A stretch of 62,222 nucleotides of DNA, taken from NCBI RefSeq assembly GCF_022836495.1, contig NZ_BQXM01000030.1, forward strand, positions 1 through 62,222, read 5' to 3'. Shown here piece by piece: positions 36,187 to 44,718 of this stretch. Under the pieces are notes generated by a model, which saw nothing but the letters and a program-made list of their open reading frames with translations, was not told where the DNA came from and ran no database searches. The position numbers and the translations under genes are program-made. Numbering within the stretch: the first letter of the stretch is position 1; every line of letters starts with the position of its first letter. Origin of the DNA: Desulforhabdus sp. TSK (GTDB lineage Bacteria > Desulfobacterota > Syntrophobacteria > Syntrophobacterales > Syntrophobacteraceae).

Positions 36187-37724
36187 CCCTTCCCCTCTTT
36201 CCCATCTGGGTCGTGGACCTGGCCGGCTCCAGCGTCATGATCGTCTTTTCCTTCCTCTGCGTGCGGTTGGCCCGGCGGCTGAGAGACCAGGATTCCAGCA
36301 ACGTCATCTGGATTTATCTCCTCTGGCTTTGCTACAGCTTCGCGGCTTTCGCCATCTCACGATCGGTGGGTCATATCGCCAAGCGTGTGCTGGTCACGGT
36401 CGGCCTGGAAGATTATTGGAACCTTCTGAAGCCTTACAGCGGTTCCATCAACAGCCTGACCTTCGTCATTGCCGCATCCATCACGCTCTTTTTCGAGCGC
36501 ATCTGGAAGGTCTACCAGCAAATCCTGGGAGACAAGAAGGTCCTGCAGGAAGCCCATGAGAAGATCCTTTTCATGAACCGCAACCTGGAAAATCTCGTCA
36601 TGGAGAGGACACGGGAATTGTCGGCTTCCGAGCGCAAATACCGTCGCATTTTCGAGGTCTCCAGGGACATGATCCTCGTGGCGGACGGGGATGGGGCCAT
36701 TCTGAGCCTCAATCCCGCCGGGGCTCAAATGCTCGGCATTTCGTGGGAACAGCAGGGGGGAGTGCGGATTTTTTTCCAGGATTTTTTTCATGACCCCGCA
36801 GCCTGGCAGGCCCTCCAGGATGACCTTGCTTCTCAGGGGTACACGCTCCCCACGGAAGTGGAGTTGAAGCGGTCGGGCGGGGCCCATTTCAGTGTCCTCC
36901 TCAGTGCGGCCGTGGAGGCCCATGCCGATAAGAATGGAGAGGGCATTCATTTTCTCGTGAAGGACATTTCCCAGAGAAAGGCCATGCAGCAGCAGCTCCT
37001 CCAGGCGGACAAGCTCGCTTCCGTCGGCCAGCTGGCTGCGGGCATCGCCCATGAAATCAACAATCCCCTCAGCCTCATCCTGGGCTATACGCAGCTCCTC
37101 CTGCGCAACGAAGAGAGCACCACCCAGCGCTATGAGGATTTGAAAATCATCGAGAAGCATGCTCGGACCTGCAAGACCATCGTGGGGGACCTGTTGAGCT
37201 TTTCCCGGAGCACGCGGACCCAAAAGGTGCTCTGCCACATCAACCAGACGGTGGAAACGGTGCTCAGCGTCGTCCGGTACCATTTTCAACTGGACGGGGT
37301 GGGTATGGAGGCACAGTTCGACCCGGAAATTCCCCCCATGGTCCTGGACGAGGAAAAAATCAAGCAGGTCCTCATGAACCTCATCATGAACGCCAAGCAG
37401 GCCATGGGGAAAAAAGGCAATCTGAACGTCTCCACGCGTTACGACGGGGCGGGGCAGCAGGTTTTCATCCAGGTGGCGGATACGGGCTCCGGCATCGAGC
37501 CTCATTACCTTTCGCGCATCTTCGACCCTTTCTTCACCACCAAGGGAACCGGGGAAGGCACCGGCTTGGGGCTGTCCGTGAGCTATGGTATTGTCAAAGA
37601 TCATGGCGGGGAAATTTTGGTGGAAAGTGAGCCGGGCAAAGGATCCACCTTCACGGTGGTGCTGCCCGTCATGGATGGAAGTGCCGGCCTCGGCATGGAT
37701 CAGACAGGCAAGAAGCAGGAATGA
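36183..37724 (+). CDS. Membrane PAS sensor histidine kinase
   Basis: The ATG at 36183 overlaps the upstream stop and gives 513 residues. Two to three N-terminal membrane helices (VDLAGSSVMIVFSFLCVRLA, IWIYLLWLCYSFAAFAI) are followed by a coiled-coil linker (QEAHEKILFMNRNLENLVMERTREL), a PAS domain (about 165-275, FEVSRDMILVADGDGAILSLN), a HisKA dimerisation helix with AAGIAHEINNPL (phospho-accepting His) and an HATPase_c domain with N, G1 and G2 boxes (NLIMNAKQAM, DTGSGIEP, GTGLGLSVSYGI). Its partner regulator is encoded immediately downstream with a four-base overlap. The signal is unknown. Confidence 0.93.
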   Translation: MTLPLFPIWVVDLAGSSVMIVFSFLCVRLARRLRDQDSSNVIWIYLLWLCYSFAAFAISRSVGHIAKRVLVTVGLEDYWNLLKPYSGSINSLTFVIAASITLFFERIWKVYQQILGDKKVLQEAHEKILFMNRNLENLVMERTRELSASERKYRRIFEVSRDMILVADGDGAILSLNPAGAQMLGISWEQQGGVRIFFQDFFHDPAAWQALQDDLASQGYTLPTEVELKRSGGAHFSVLLSAAVEAHADKNGEGIHFLVKDISQRKAMQQQLLQADKLASVGQLAAGIAHEINNPLSLILGYTQLLLRNEESTTQRYEDLKIIEKHARTCKTIVGDLLSFSRSTRTQKVLCHINQTVETVLSVVRYHFQLDGVGMEAQFDPEIPPMVLDEEKIKQVLMNLIMNAKQAMGKKGNLNVSTRYDGAGQQVFIQVADTGSGIEPHYLSRIFDPFFTTKGTGEGTGLGLSVSYGIVKDHGGEILVESEPGKGSTFTVVLPVMDGSAGLGMDQTGKKQE

Positions 37725-39118
37725 AAGAGACCATTCTGGTGGTGGACGATGCACCGGACATGCTGCAGCTCCTGCAGCGGAGCCTGGAACCGGAGCTTCA
37801 GTGCCAAGTGAAAACGGCGCGGTCGGGGGCGGAAGCGTTGAGCCTCCTGGAGCAGGAGCCGGCGGACCTCGCCCTCATCGACATGAAAATGCCCGGCATG
37901 AGCGGCATGGAGCTCCTGGAGGAGCTGCGCCGGCGGCATCCCTGGCTCACCGTCGTCATGATGACCGCGCATGGGTGCATCGAGCTGGCGGTGGAGGCCA
38001 TCAAGAGCGGCGCGTACGATTTCATCACCAAGCCCTTCGACCATGACGCCCTCGTGTTGAATCTGCGCAAGGCGCTGGAGCGCAGCCGACTCCTCAGGGA
38101 AAACCTCAATCTGCAGCGCCGGGCCAACCTGAAAGATGCCTTTCAGAACCTGGTGGGGCGCAGCGCCAAGATGCAGCGCGTCTATGAATCCATTCAAATG
38201 GTGGCCAAAACCGACCTGACCGTCCTGGTGACGGGGGAATCGGGGACGGGGAAGGACCTGGTGTCTCGGGCCATCCACGCCCTGAGCGACCGGCGGGATC
38301 GGGCCTTCGTGGCGGTGAATTGCCCGACGGTTCCCGAGCAAATCCTGGAAAGTGAGCTCTTCGGCTACCGCAAAGGGGCCTTCACCCATGCTACCCAAAA
38401 CAAAATCGGCCTCTTCCAGGAGGCGCACCGGGGCACCATCTTCCTGGATGAAATCGGGGACATCAGCACCACCATCCAGACGAAGCTCCTGCGCGTCCTG
38501 CAGCAGAAGGAAATCAAGCCCCTCGGGGATACGAAGTCCGTCCACGTGGATGTGCGTGTCATCGCATCCACCAACCGCGACCTTCCAGGGAAAATCAAGG
38601 CCGGTGAATTCCGGGAAGATCTCTTTTACCGCCTCAATGTGCTGCCCATCGTTCTGCCTCCTCTGAGGGAGCGGCGTGAGGATATCCCGCACCTGGTGAG
38701 TTACCTCCTGGAGAAGCACTGCGCCGAGCTCAATCGCCCGCGGAAGATCGTATCGGCCGAGCTGATGGAATATTTTCTGAGGGCTCCCTGGGAAGGGAAT
38801 GTGCGGGAACTGGAAAACGTGCTCATCCGTGGGATCCTGTTCGCTCCAAGCGAGGAGATCCGGGCGGAAGACATCGGCTGGCAGGACCGGCTCCAGGACA
38901 AGAAATGCCTGGTGGAGGATTCTGTGAAGCTCCTGGATTATCGGGAGGCCAAGGAAGAGCTCCTTCAGCGGTTCCATGAGCGCTATATCGGGGACCTCCT
39001 GTCCCGAACTCAGGGCAATGTCACCCAGGCGGCGCGCACCTGCGGCCTGGAACGGCAGGCTCTCCAGCAGCTCATGCGCAAGTACGGCATTCGGTCGGAA
39101 GACTTTCGCAGTGAGTGA
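37721..39118 (+). CDS. NtrC-type response regulator with altered GAFTGA loop (GAFTHA)
   Basis: A 465-residue regulator. The receiver domain has the acidic pair DD at 9-10 and the phosphoacceptor Asp54 (LIDMKMPGM). The AAA+ domain has Walker A GESGTGKD at 172-179, and the loop normally reading GAFTGA is GAFTHA at 219-224. Walker B is GTIFLDEIGD and the R finger region reads FREDLFYRLNVLPI. The C-terminal Fis-type helix-turn-helix ends the protein (GNVTQAARTCGLERQALQQLMRKYGI). The loop is the contact with sigma-54, so a glycine-to-histidine change may alter or abolish sigma-54 activation. It is coupled to the kinase upstream. Confidence 0.93.
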   Translation: MKETILVVDDAPDMLQLLQRSLEPELQCQVKTARSGAEALSLLEQEPADLALIDMKMPGMSGMELLEELRRRHPWLTVVMMTAHGCIELAVEAIKSGAYDFITKPFDHDALVLNLRKALERSRLLRENLNLQRRANLKDAFQNLVGRSAKMQRVYESIQMVAKTDLTVLVTGESGTGKDLVSRAIHALSDRRDRAFVAVNCPTVPEQILESELFGYRKGAFTHATQNKIGLFQEAHRGTIFLDEIGDISTTIQTKLLRVLQQKEIKPLGDTKSVHVDVRVIASTNRDLPGKIKAGEFREDLFYRLNVLPIVLPPLRERREDIPHLVSYLLEKHCAELNRPRKIVSAELMEYFLRAPWEGNVRELENVLIRGILFAPSEEIRAEDIGWQDRLQDKKCLVEDSVKLLDYREAKEELLQRFHERYIGDLLSRTQGNVTQAARTCGLERQALQQLMRKYGIRSEDFRSE

Positions 39119-39250
39119 GACCAAGGTGACGTTGAGTCAACAACATTGGGAGCGTCTCCCGGTTGGACGTTCAAAAAGCGGCACGCTGAGGACGCTGACG
39201 GGCGCAGACTTGCGCTGAAGAAAACAGATGTGGGGAATACAAAAGAACAT

Positions 39251-39844
39251 ATGGACAATCAGCAAGGATTCGAAAGTATGAGAGATCGTCTGAAGGACCT
39301 GGTCCTGAAATATGCATTCCGTTTTTCCGAAACCCCTTCGTTTAAGCTGGTATCGGGGGGAATGAGTCAATTTTATTTCAATTGCAAGCGCGTCACCCTG
39401 GACCCCGAAGGGCAGGTGCTCATCGGGAACCTCGTCTTCGAGGCGGTGAAAGACCTGAACGTGGCCGCCATCGGGGGGCTGACCCTGGGAGCGGACGCCA
39501 TTGCCAACGCCGTGGCCTACACCTCCTGGCTGAAGGGACAGCCCATCCAGTCGTTCGTGGTCCGGAAAAAACAGAAAGACCACGGGATCGTGAGTCTCAT
39601 CGAGGGGAAAGTCAGCGCCGGCGACCGCGTCGCAGTCGTGGACGATGTCATCACCACCGGCGGGTCCACCCTCCAGGCCATCGCCGCCTGCCGACAGGCG
39701 TGGCTCGAGGTGGTGAAAGTCGTGGTCCTTGTAGACCGGCAGGAAATGAACGGAAGGGAAAATATCTCGAAGGAGGTGCCCCTGGTGGAATCCCTCCTGA
39801 CGCGGGATGAGATCATGGAGCGCTACCGCGATCAAGGGGCATGA
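39251..39844 (+). CDS. pyrE: Orotate phosphoribosyltransferase
   Basis: The ATG at 39251 gives 197 residues, near the usual 190-220. A longer frame back to 39146 lacks family sequence. Visible motifs are FKLVSGGMSQFYFNCKRVTL, FVVRKKQKDHG (the flexible catalytic loop) and the PRPP-binding VAVVDDVITTGGSTLQAIAA near 125. The enzyme makes OMP from orotate and PRPP in pyrimidine synthesis. It lies 130 bases after the regulator gene and is probably transcribed separately. A dispersed repeat-like run (near 39188) lies in the gap. Confidence 0.94.
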   Translation: MDNQQGFESMRDRLKDLVLKYAFRFSETPSFKLVSGGMSQFYFNCKRVTLDPEGQVLIGNLVFEAVKDLNVAAIGGLTLGADAIANAVAYTSWLKGQPIQSFVVRKKQKDHGIVSLIEGKVSAGDRVAVVDDVITTGGSTLQAIAACRQAWLEVVKVVVLVDRQEMNGRENISKEVPLVESLLTRDEIMERYRDQGA

Positions 39845-39857
39845 GCTCACCGGGCGC

Positions 39858-40580
39858 TCATGCCTCCCTGTTGCTGCTCCATGATTCCTTGTAGATCGCC
39901 CCATCCCTGAGCTCGATGATCCTGTCGGCGATGTTGGCGAGAGCGGGATTGTGTGTCACCAGGATGATCGTCAGCCCTTCCCGGCGATTCAGCCCCTTCA
40001 GGAGCTCCCCGATTTCTTCGCTTCTCCGTGTGTCCAGGTTGCCCGTGGGTTCATCGGCCAGGAGGATTCTGGGGCGATTGATCAGAGCCCGGGCGATGGC
40101 CACGCGTTGCATCTCTCCCCCGGAAATTTCCCCCGGCAGATGGTCCTTGCGATGGTCGATTCCCAGGAGCTTGAGGATTCTTCCCACCTCGGCGTCCGCC
40201 CCGGGCTTCCTGTAGAAAGTGAAGGGGAGCAGAACGTTTTCCTGCACCGTCAGGGTGGGGATGAGATAGAATTTCTGAAAAATATACCCGAATATGTCCC
40301 GCCGGACCTTGGTGAGAGCGGATTCCGACAGTACCCGGCCTTCGTCTACCACGACCCGCCCGTCCAGGGAGAGCTTGCCCGAAGTAGGATTGTCCAGGCA
40401 GCCCAGGATGTTGATCAGCGTCGTCTTTCCCGAGCCGGATGGCCCGACAAAAGCCACAAACTCTCCCTCACGGATGGAAAGAGACACATGGTTTATGGCC
40501 GGTATGTCTTCGCTGCCCCTGTGAAAAATCTTGACCAGGTCATGGGCCTCCAGCACTATGGGAGATGTTTGGCTCATCAT
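39858..40580 (-). CDS. ABC transporter ATP-binding protein (MacB/LolD type)
   Basis: This 240-residue ATPase has Walker A GPSGSGKTT near 43-51, signature SGGEMQRVAIARAL, Walker B ILLADEPTGNLD and the MacB/LolD-typical NLDTRRSEEIGELL region. It belongs to the group that powers mechanotransmission by FtsX-like permeases rather than solute transport. It overlaps its permease gene by four bases and is the last gene of a five-gene minus-strand operon that starts near 43965. Confidence 0.94.
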   Translation of the reverse strand: MMSQTSPIVLEAHDLVKIFHRGSEDIPAINHVSLSIREGEFVAFVGPSGSGKTTLINILGCLDNPTSGKLSLDGRVVVDEGRVLSESALTKVRRDIFGYIFQKFYLIPTLTVQENVLLPFTFYRKPGADAEVGRILKLLGIDHRKDHLPGEISGGEMQRVAIARALINRPRILLADEPTGNLDTRRSEEIGELLKGLNRREGLTIILVTHNPALANIADRIIELRDGAIYKESWSSNREA

Positions 40581-41767
40581 TCCACCTGGCTTCTGATTGC
40601 TTCGAGAGGACGTACCCTTCCGGCTTTCCAGGAAGGATAAACCCCACTGAGCAATCCAATGAGGATAACGATTCCAAAGGTCAGCAGCACCAGCGAGGGG
40701 TTGATCTGCACGAGACCGCCGCTCGGAGCATAGGGCAGGAGGCGGCGTATGAGCACGTCCGTGAGCCTGGCGGTGCCGAGGGCGAAAAAGGCCCCGATGA
40801 CACCGCCGCTGATGCAGAGGATGAGCGTTTCAAGCCAGATGAGCTTGAAGATGTCCCATGCAGTGGCTCCCATGGACTTGAGGATTCCGATTTCCTGCAG
40901 ACGCTCCATGACGGACATGAGGATGGTGTTGACGACTCCCACCACAGAGATGAGGATGGCAATGAGTGCGATGGAGAAAACCATCACCTTTGCCGTGGAA
41001 ACCAGAGTCATGATGGTCTGCTTGACCTGAGACATGCTGACCACCTGGACATCGGGCAGCTGATATAATTTATCCTCCAATTTCGATATGCTGGCTTCTT
41101 TTTTAACTTTGATCCCAATGCCCGTGAGATCGTCGGTTTTGTCGAAGGTCTTCTGAACCATTTTCAACGGGAGGAAAATGGTGCCGTCATCCTGGGTCCC
41201 TGTGCGCTTGAGTATGCCGACAACCTTAACTTCCACATTCTTCTCGGTGATGAGAAGTGGATCACCCACTTCACGTTGCTCCAGCTCCGCGGCTTCATAC
41301 CCCATGACTGCCTCCAGGGCTTCCGGGTCCGTAAACCACTTGCCCTGCTTGAATTCCAGAAAACTCTTCATTTTGGGAAAGGTGGCAGGGTCTACACCCA
41401 GGTAGGCGCTGTAACCGCCGCTTTCTCCCTTGTTGGGGTCAAAGACGGCCTGCATGAGCATGGGGGTGATTTCATCCACCTCGGGCTCTTTTGAAATCTG
41501 CGCCACCACATCTGCCTTCATGTAGCGCAGTCCTGTGCCTCCCTTCAGCATCAGAGTCGCCGCCTCATAGGGGCAGCCCTTGGCCGTGACCAGTATCTGA
41601 AAGCCCAGGTTATCGATGTCCCGGTTCAGGGACATTTCGTAACCCCGGTTGAAGCCCAGGAGACTCACCAGCACCCACGCCGCGAGGGCGATGCCTACAA
41701 TGGTGAGAGCGCTGCGGGCTTTCTTGCGAAGCAGATTTTTATAGGCTACCTGGAAGATGTTGATCAT
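40577..41767 (-). CDS. ABC transporter permease (FtsX/MacB family)
   Basis: A 396-residue protein with the MacB/LolC layout: one N-terminal helix (ARSALTIVGIALAAWVLVSLLGF), a periplasmic domain from about 40 to 270, and three C-terminal helices (KVMVFSIALIAILISVVGVVNTILMSV, LETLILCISGGVIGAFFALG, SLVLLTFGIVILIGLLSGVYPSW). The MERLQEIGILKSMGAT coupling segment after the second helix is typical. The periplasmic domain would couple ATP hydrolysis to an extracytoplasmic partner, probably one of the proteins encoded just upstream. It overlaps the FMN-binding-like gene by four bases. Confidence 0.93.
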   Translation of the reverse strand: MINIFQVAYKNLLRKKARSALTIVGIALAAWVLVSLLGFNRGYEMSLNRDIDNLGFQILVTAKGCPYEAATLMLKGGTGLRYMKADVVAQISKEPEVDEITPMLMQAVFDPNKGESGGYSAYLGVDPATFPKMKSFLEFKQGKWFTDPEALEAVMGYEAAELEQREVGDPLLITEKNVEVKVVGILKRTGTQDDGTIFLPLKMVQKTFDKTDDLTGIGIKVKKEASISKLEDKLYQLPDVQVVSMSQVKQTIMTLVSTAKVMVFSIALIAILISVVGVVNTILMSVMERLQEIGILKSMGATAWDIFKLIWLETLILCISGGVIGAFFALGTARLTDVLIRRLLPYAPSGGLVQINPSLVLLTFGIVILIGLLSGVYPSWKAGRVRPLEAIRSQVE

Positions 41768-42432
41768 GATTTTGTGCCTCCAGCCGCCTGGTGATACGGT
41801 AGATATTTATTGTCCAGAATGAACTCATCCACCAGAATCAGGTTTTTCTTCGTTGCCCTCAAGGCAGCTTTGAAATCCGGCTCCGCTTCGGGGACAGGGT
41901 TCTTGATCTTTTCCAGGGCGGCATCTCCCCCTGTACTGCCTGTTTTCACATCGTAGCGGTAGAAGTCTTTCAGACTCAGTCCCACGAATTGATCGCCAAA
42001 CGTGGAATCTCGGAGCTCCCTGCCGTATTTTGACGTCAACTTCTGGAAGTAGAACGTCTTGATGACCCCATTGAGGTCCAGGGCCAGGAACACCTGGAGT
42101 CCCCCATACTGGCCCTTTTCGTTGACTCCATGGATATACCCGATCTTTTCTTTCCCTTTGAAGACCTCGTAGAGGGTGTACGGTACATCGATGGTTTCAT
42201 AGAGCCCCTGAAACTGGTCTCCCAGCCGGTCTTCAATTTGAGCCAGGAGGGCAGGGCCTCCTTTTTTGTCTATAGATACGTAATTGGTCTTAAAGCCCGT
42301 GGAGCCGGGAAAGAGCCTCGCCACATCCCGGTCGGGATCGTTCAGGTCGCAGCCCACCGCTCCCCGGGACTCCCGAGCCGGCAAAACCAGCAGAAGAAAC
42401 AATAGCCAAAGGATACGAGTTTTTTTATGCAT
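41764..42432 (-). CDS. Exported FMN-binding-like protein
   Basis: The ATG at 42432 gives a clean signal peptide (MHKKTRILWLLFLLLVLPARESRG) and 222 residues. An in-frame ATG at 42453 is possible. The middle part (VFKGKEKIGYIHGVNEKGQYGG, then LDLNGVIKTFYFQ) resembles the FMN-binding domain of NqrC/RnfG-type proteins, in which the flavin is bound covalently to a Thr in an S(T)GAT-like motif. The sequence GSTGGDAALEKI near 165 may be a relic of that motif, but the match is weak. It is probably periplasmic. Its stop overlaps the permease start. Confidence 0.6.
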   Translation of the reverse strand: MHKKTRILWLLFLLLVLPARESRGAVGCDLNDPDRDVARLFPGSTGFKTNYVSIDKKGGPALLAQIEDRLGDQFQGLYETIDVPYTLYEVFKGKEKIGYIHGVNEKGQYGGLQVFLALDLNGVIKTFYFQKLTSKYGRELRDSTFGDQFVGLSLKDFYRYDVKTGSTGGDAALEKIKNPVPEAEPDFKAALRATKKNLILVDEFILDNKYLPYHQAAGGTKS

Positions 42433-42491
42433 ATCAGCACCCCCGCTGTTCATGGTTTACGTGCGTCGCCTTTCCAGTAAAGCCTCAAAAG

Positions 42492-43487
42492 CTAAAGAAC
42501 CCTGTGGTACCAGTAGAGCTGGAAGACGATCCGATTGTCATCGAAGCCGTCATCGTACGTATACATGCCTCTGAGAGTGATGTCCGAAGTGAGCTTGTAC
42601 GTCACAGCCCCCGAAATCTCGTAGCTCCCTTCACCGTAAACTTTCTTGTAAACCGGCTGAGCTTCCAGCTTGAGTCTGTCTTCCTCCAGAAAATTCAGGC
42701 CGACCCGCCAGAGAAACGCATATGTTTCCTGGTCATCTTTCTCTCCTACGGCGGCTTCGAAGCGGTTTTCCAGGCGGTTCCACAGGTAAGTCATATCGGT
42801 TCCGACGAGCCGGGTTTCCACAGGATCCGGCATCACTTTCTCGTAACCCATGGTGTCGAGAGGTTGCCCGATAGATGTAGAGATACCGATGTTGTAGTTG
42901 TCCTGGCTGAGAACCCCCTTGGAGACCCTTCCAGAAACGAGGTAATTGCCGTCGAAATCGAGGCGCATGCCTGAACCGGTGCTCAAGGCCAACGATGCAT
43001 CGCCCCATTGAAAATCGTGGCTTGCCCCCACGCCCCAGTCTCGGTCATAACCGTACCCCCGCATGGCGAGGGGCTGGAGGAGGAGGGCGTGGCTGTCCAG
43101 GTAAGACCCGAGGCCAAAAGGAATACGATTATGCCCCAGCCAAACATCGGCGACCCCCGCTTTATATTTGAAATAAGCGTTGTAGAGCTGGAGTTGCAGC
43201 TCATCGTGGCTGTCCTCGTCGAAGGCGCCGCTGTAGACCGCTCGGCCCTGGATGGCCAGTGCTCCCCAGTCGCCCTTTTCTCCCGAGAAACGCTGCAGAT
43301 AGTCGAAGCCGACTCCAGACTTTTGCATCACATCCATGGGGTCCATGGAATAATAGATGGGCTGGCTCGCCTGAGAGGAATAACCCGCCACTCCCTGTGC
43401 TTCCAGGTAAAGCAGGTAATTGCCGGCAAAGGCACAGTCCACGGCAAACACCAGGCTCAAAGCCAGGAGAGCGACCATGCTAAACAT
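42492..43487 (-). CDS. Outer-membrane beta-barrel protein
   Basis: A 331-residue protein with a signal peptide (VALLALSLVFAVDCAFAG) and alternating aromatic/hydrophobic strands throughout. Strand-like segments include LQLQLYNAYFKYKAGVADVWLGHNRIPFGLG and ITLRGMYTYDD. The C-terminus ends FQLYWYHRVL; an aromatic-rich last strand is typical of barrels, although the terminal residue is Leu rather than Phe. The pattern resembles porin-like proteins of metal or organic-acid systems. I do not recognise a specific family. It overlaps the upstream YtkA-like gene by eight bases and is followed by the FMN-binding-like gene after about 60 bases. Confidence 0.72.
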   Translation of the reverse strand: MFSMVALLALSLVFAVDCAFAGNYLLYLEAQGVAGYSSQASQPIYYSMDPMDVMQKSGVGFDYLQRFSGEKGDWGALAIQGRAVYSGAFDEDSHDELQLQLYNAYFKYKAGVADVWLGHNRIPFGLGSYLDSHALLLQPLAMRGYGYDRDWGVGASHDFQWGDASLALSTGSGMRLDFDGNYLVSGRVSKGVLSQDNYNIGISTSIGQPLDTMGYEKVMPDPVETRLVGTDMTYLWNRLENRFEAAVGEKDDQETYAFLWRVGLNFLEEDRLKLEAQPVYKKVYGEGSYEISGAVTYKLTSDITLRGMYTYDDGFDDNRIVFQLYWYHRVL

Positions 43488-43965
43488 CGAAATTTACCTT
43501 TCCGGAAAAGATCGGCATCTTGTCTTTAAAAAACTGTAGCTCGACTTCCCACTCACCGGGCATGACCACATCCACGGGGAGCAGGTAATCGCCCTGCTTG
43601 TTCAGCTTGAAAGGCTGCTCCCCAGTGTCGTGCGCGCTTCCCATGGAGGGCATGCCCGAGCTTCCTGTAATTTCGTACGAAGTATCACGCTTGGCGTCAC
43701 TGTTGAAAACCTGAATTTTGAGGATGTTCGTGCCCATCTTCGGTTTTTTCTCAAACCCGTAGATGAAATAGTGACTGTCATCGAGTTTGATCTTCTTTCC
43801 GGCCTCCAGGGAAGAATTTGCTGTCTGATTCCCAGCTTTTTCAGGAGAACCAGCAGCCCAGGAAACATTCAATCCTTCCAGCCTCGGCAGATCAGGTGAT
43901 GTCTGAAATATACAAAATGAAACCAAACCGGTAAGGAGTATGCTGAAAATAGGTTTTGAGCTCAT
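43480..43965 (-). CDS. Exported YtkA/FixH-like protein
   Basis: The ATG at 43965 gives 161 residues with an N-terminal hydrophobic segment (IFSILLTGLVSFCIFQTS), likely a signal peptide. A longer in-frame start (44061) is not supported by hydrophobicity. The C-terminal 85 residues match the YtkA-like/FixH beta-sandwich: GTNILKIQVFNSD, a methionine-bearing GSSGMPSMGS, then the GDYLLPVDVVMPGEWEVELQF strand pair. In related proteins this fold is tied to copper handling and oxidase assembly. It opens the five-gene operon with barrel, FMN-binding-like protein, permease and ATPase. Confidence 0.7.
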   Translation of the reverse strand: MSSKPIFSILLTGLVSFCIFQTSPDLPRLEGLNVSWAAGSPEKAGNQTANSSLEAGKKIKLDDSHYFIYGFEKKPKMGTNILKIQVFNSDAKRDTSYEITGSSGMPSMGSAHDTGEQPFKLNKQGDYLLPVDVVMPGEWEVELQFFKDKMPIFSGKVNFDV

Positions 43966-44229
43966 TCCGGATCCTTTCTTCTCAGGCTTCTGTGAGGGGT
44001 CGGTTCCCTGAGCTCCCCTCATTTCCAATCGACTGAAATGAGTCTCGGTGTGGCCCGCCACTCCTCATGCCTGCTTTTTTTAAAGATCTTGAACCAATAT
44101 GCGGATCTTCAAACGCCGCCTTCGACAGATAGAATAGTCATTCTTCAAACATAAGCCAGAGGCTGAAGGCTCAATTCCATTCTGCCTGAGCGAGCCGGCG
44201 CCGAGGCTTGTCTTGAAACAGCTTACCGG

Positions 44230-44535
44230 TTATTCAATGAACGTTCCTACGCCGGTCTTTTGATACTCGATCACGATATGGTTGGCGAATGCCGTCCTTC
44301 CCCTGGCATCGGGTTGAAAACCACGCGATCTGCACCAATCGCCGAAGGTTTCCGGATCGATGTCCGCGCGGATGGCGATATTACCGCTCTCCTTGATCAA
44401 TTCACATTGCCTGCGGACAAGCGCTTTCCAGTCTTCATACGTGGCGGGCATATTGTCGCGATCGGCAACGATCTCGAGCGCCCTGCGGTAGGTGAATTCA
44501 TCGGTGAACCAGGCAACTCCTATGATATCTTTCAT
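44230..44535 (-). CDS. Small hypothetical protein
   Basis: The ATG at 44535 is preceded by GGAAGGATCAGC, a good ribosome-binding site, and gives 101 residues. The sequence is soluble and mixed alpha/beta, with GVAWFTDEFTYRRALEIV at the N-terminus and a C-terminal FANHIVIEYQKTGVGTFIE. I do not recognise the family. It is a single gene upstream of, and divergent from, the ABC exporter. Confidence 0.65.
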   Translation of the reverse strand: MKDIIGVAWFTDEFTYRRALEIVADRDNMPATYEDWKALVRRQCELIKESGNIAIRADIDPETFGDWCRSRGFQPDARGRTAFANHIVIEYQKTGVGTFIE

Positions 44536-44718
44536 GCTGATCCTTCCTTTCGTTTTTGGTTGGGTAGTGGGAATTTCATTTAGTCTATAATAATCACGCA
44601 GGACCATTGTCAAAACGGACAATATAGAGCGCCGTCAGCGATCCCCCTGTGGCGGTAAGGTCAGCATAAGTGGAGTCATCCTTTGGAAATCGCCGGCAGA
44701 AAGTAGGAGTCTCCAGCA

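Noticed and set aside
36357-39124. Two long open frames of about 465-475 codons antisense to the kinase and regulator genes
   Set aside because: They lie opposite strongly conserved coding sequence in high-GC DNA, and their translations show no family motifs. They are shadow frames.
44062-44229. Promoter for the leftward five-gene operon
   Set aside because: No convincing -35/-10 or sigma-54 match was found by eye in this gap.
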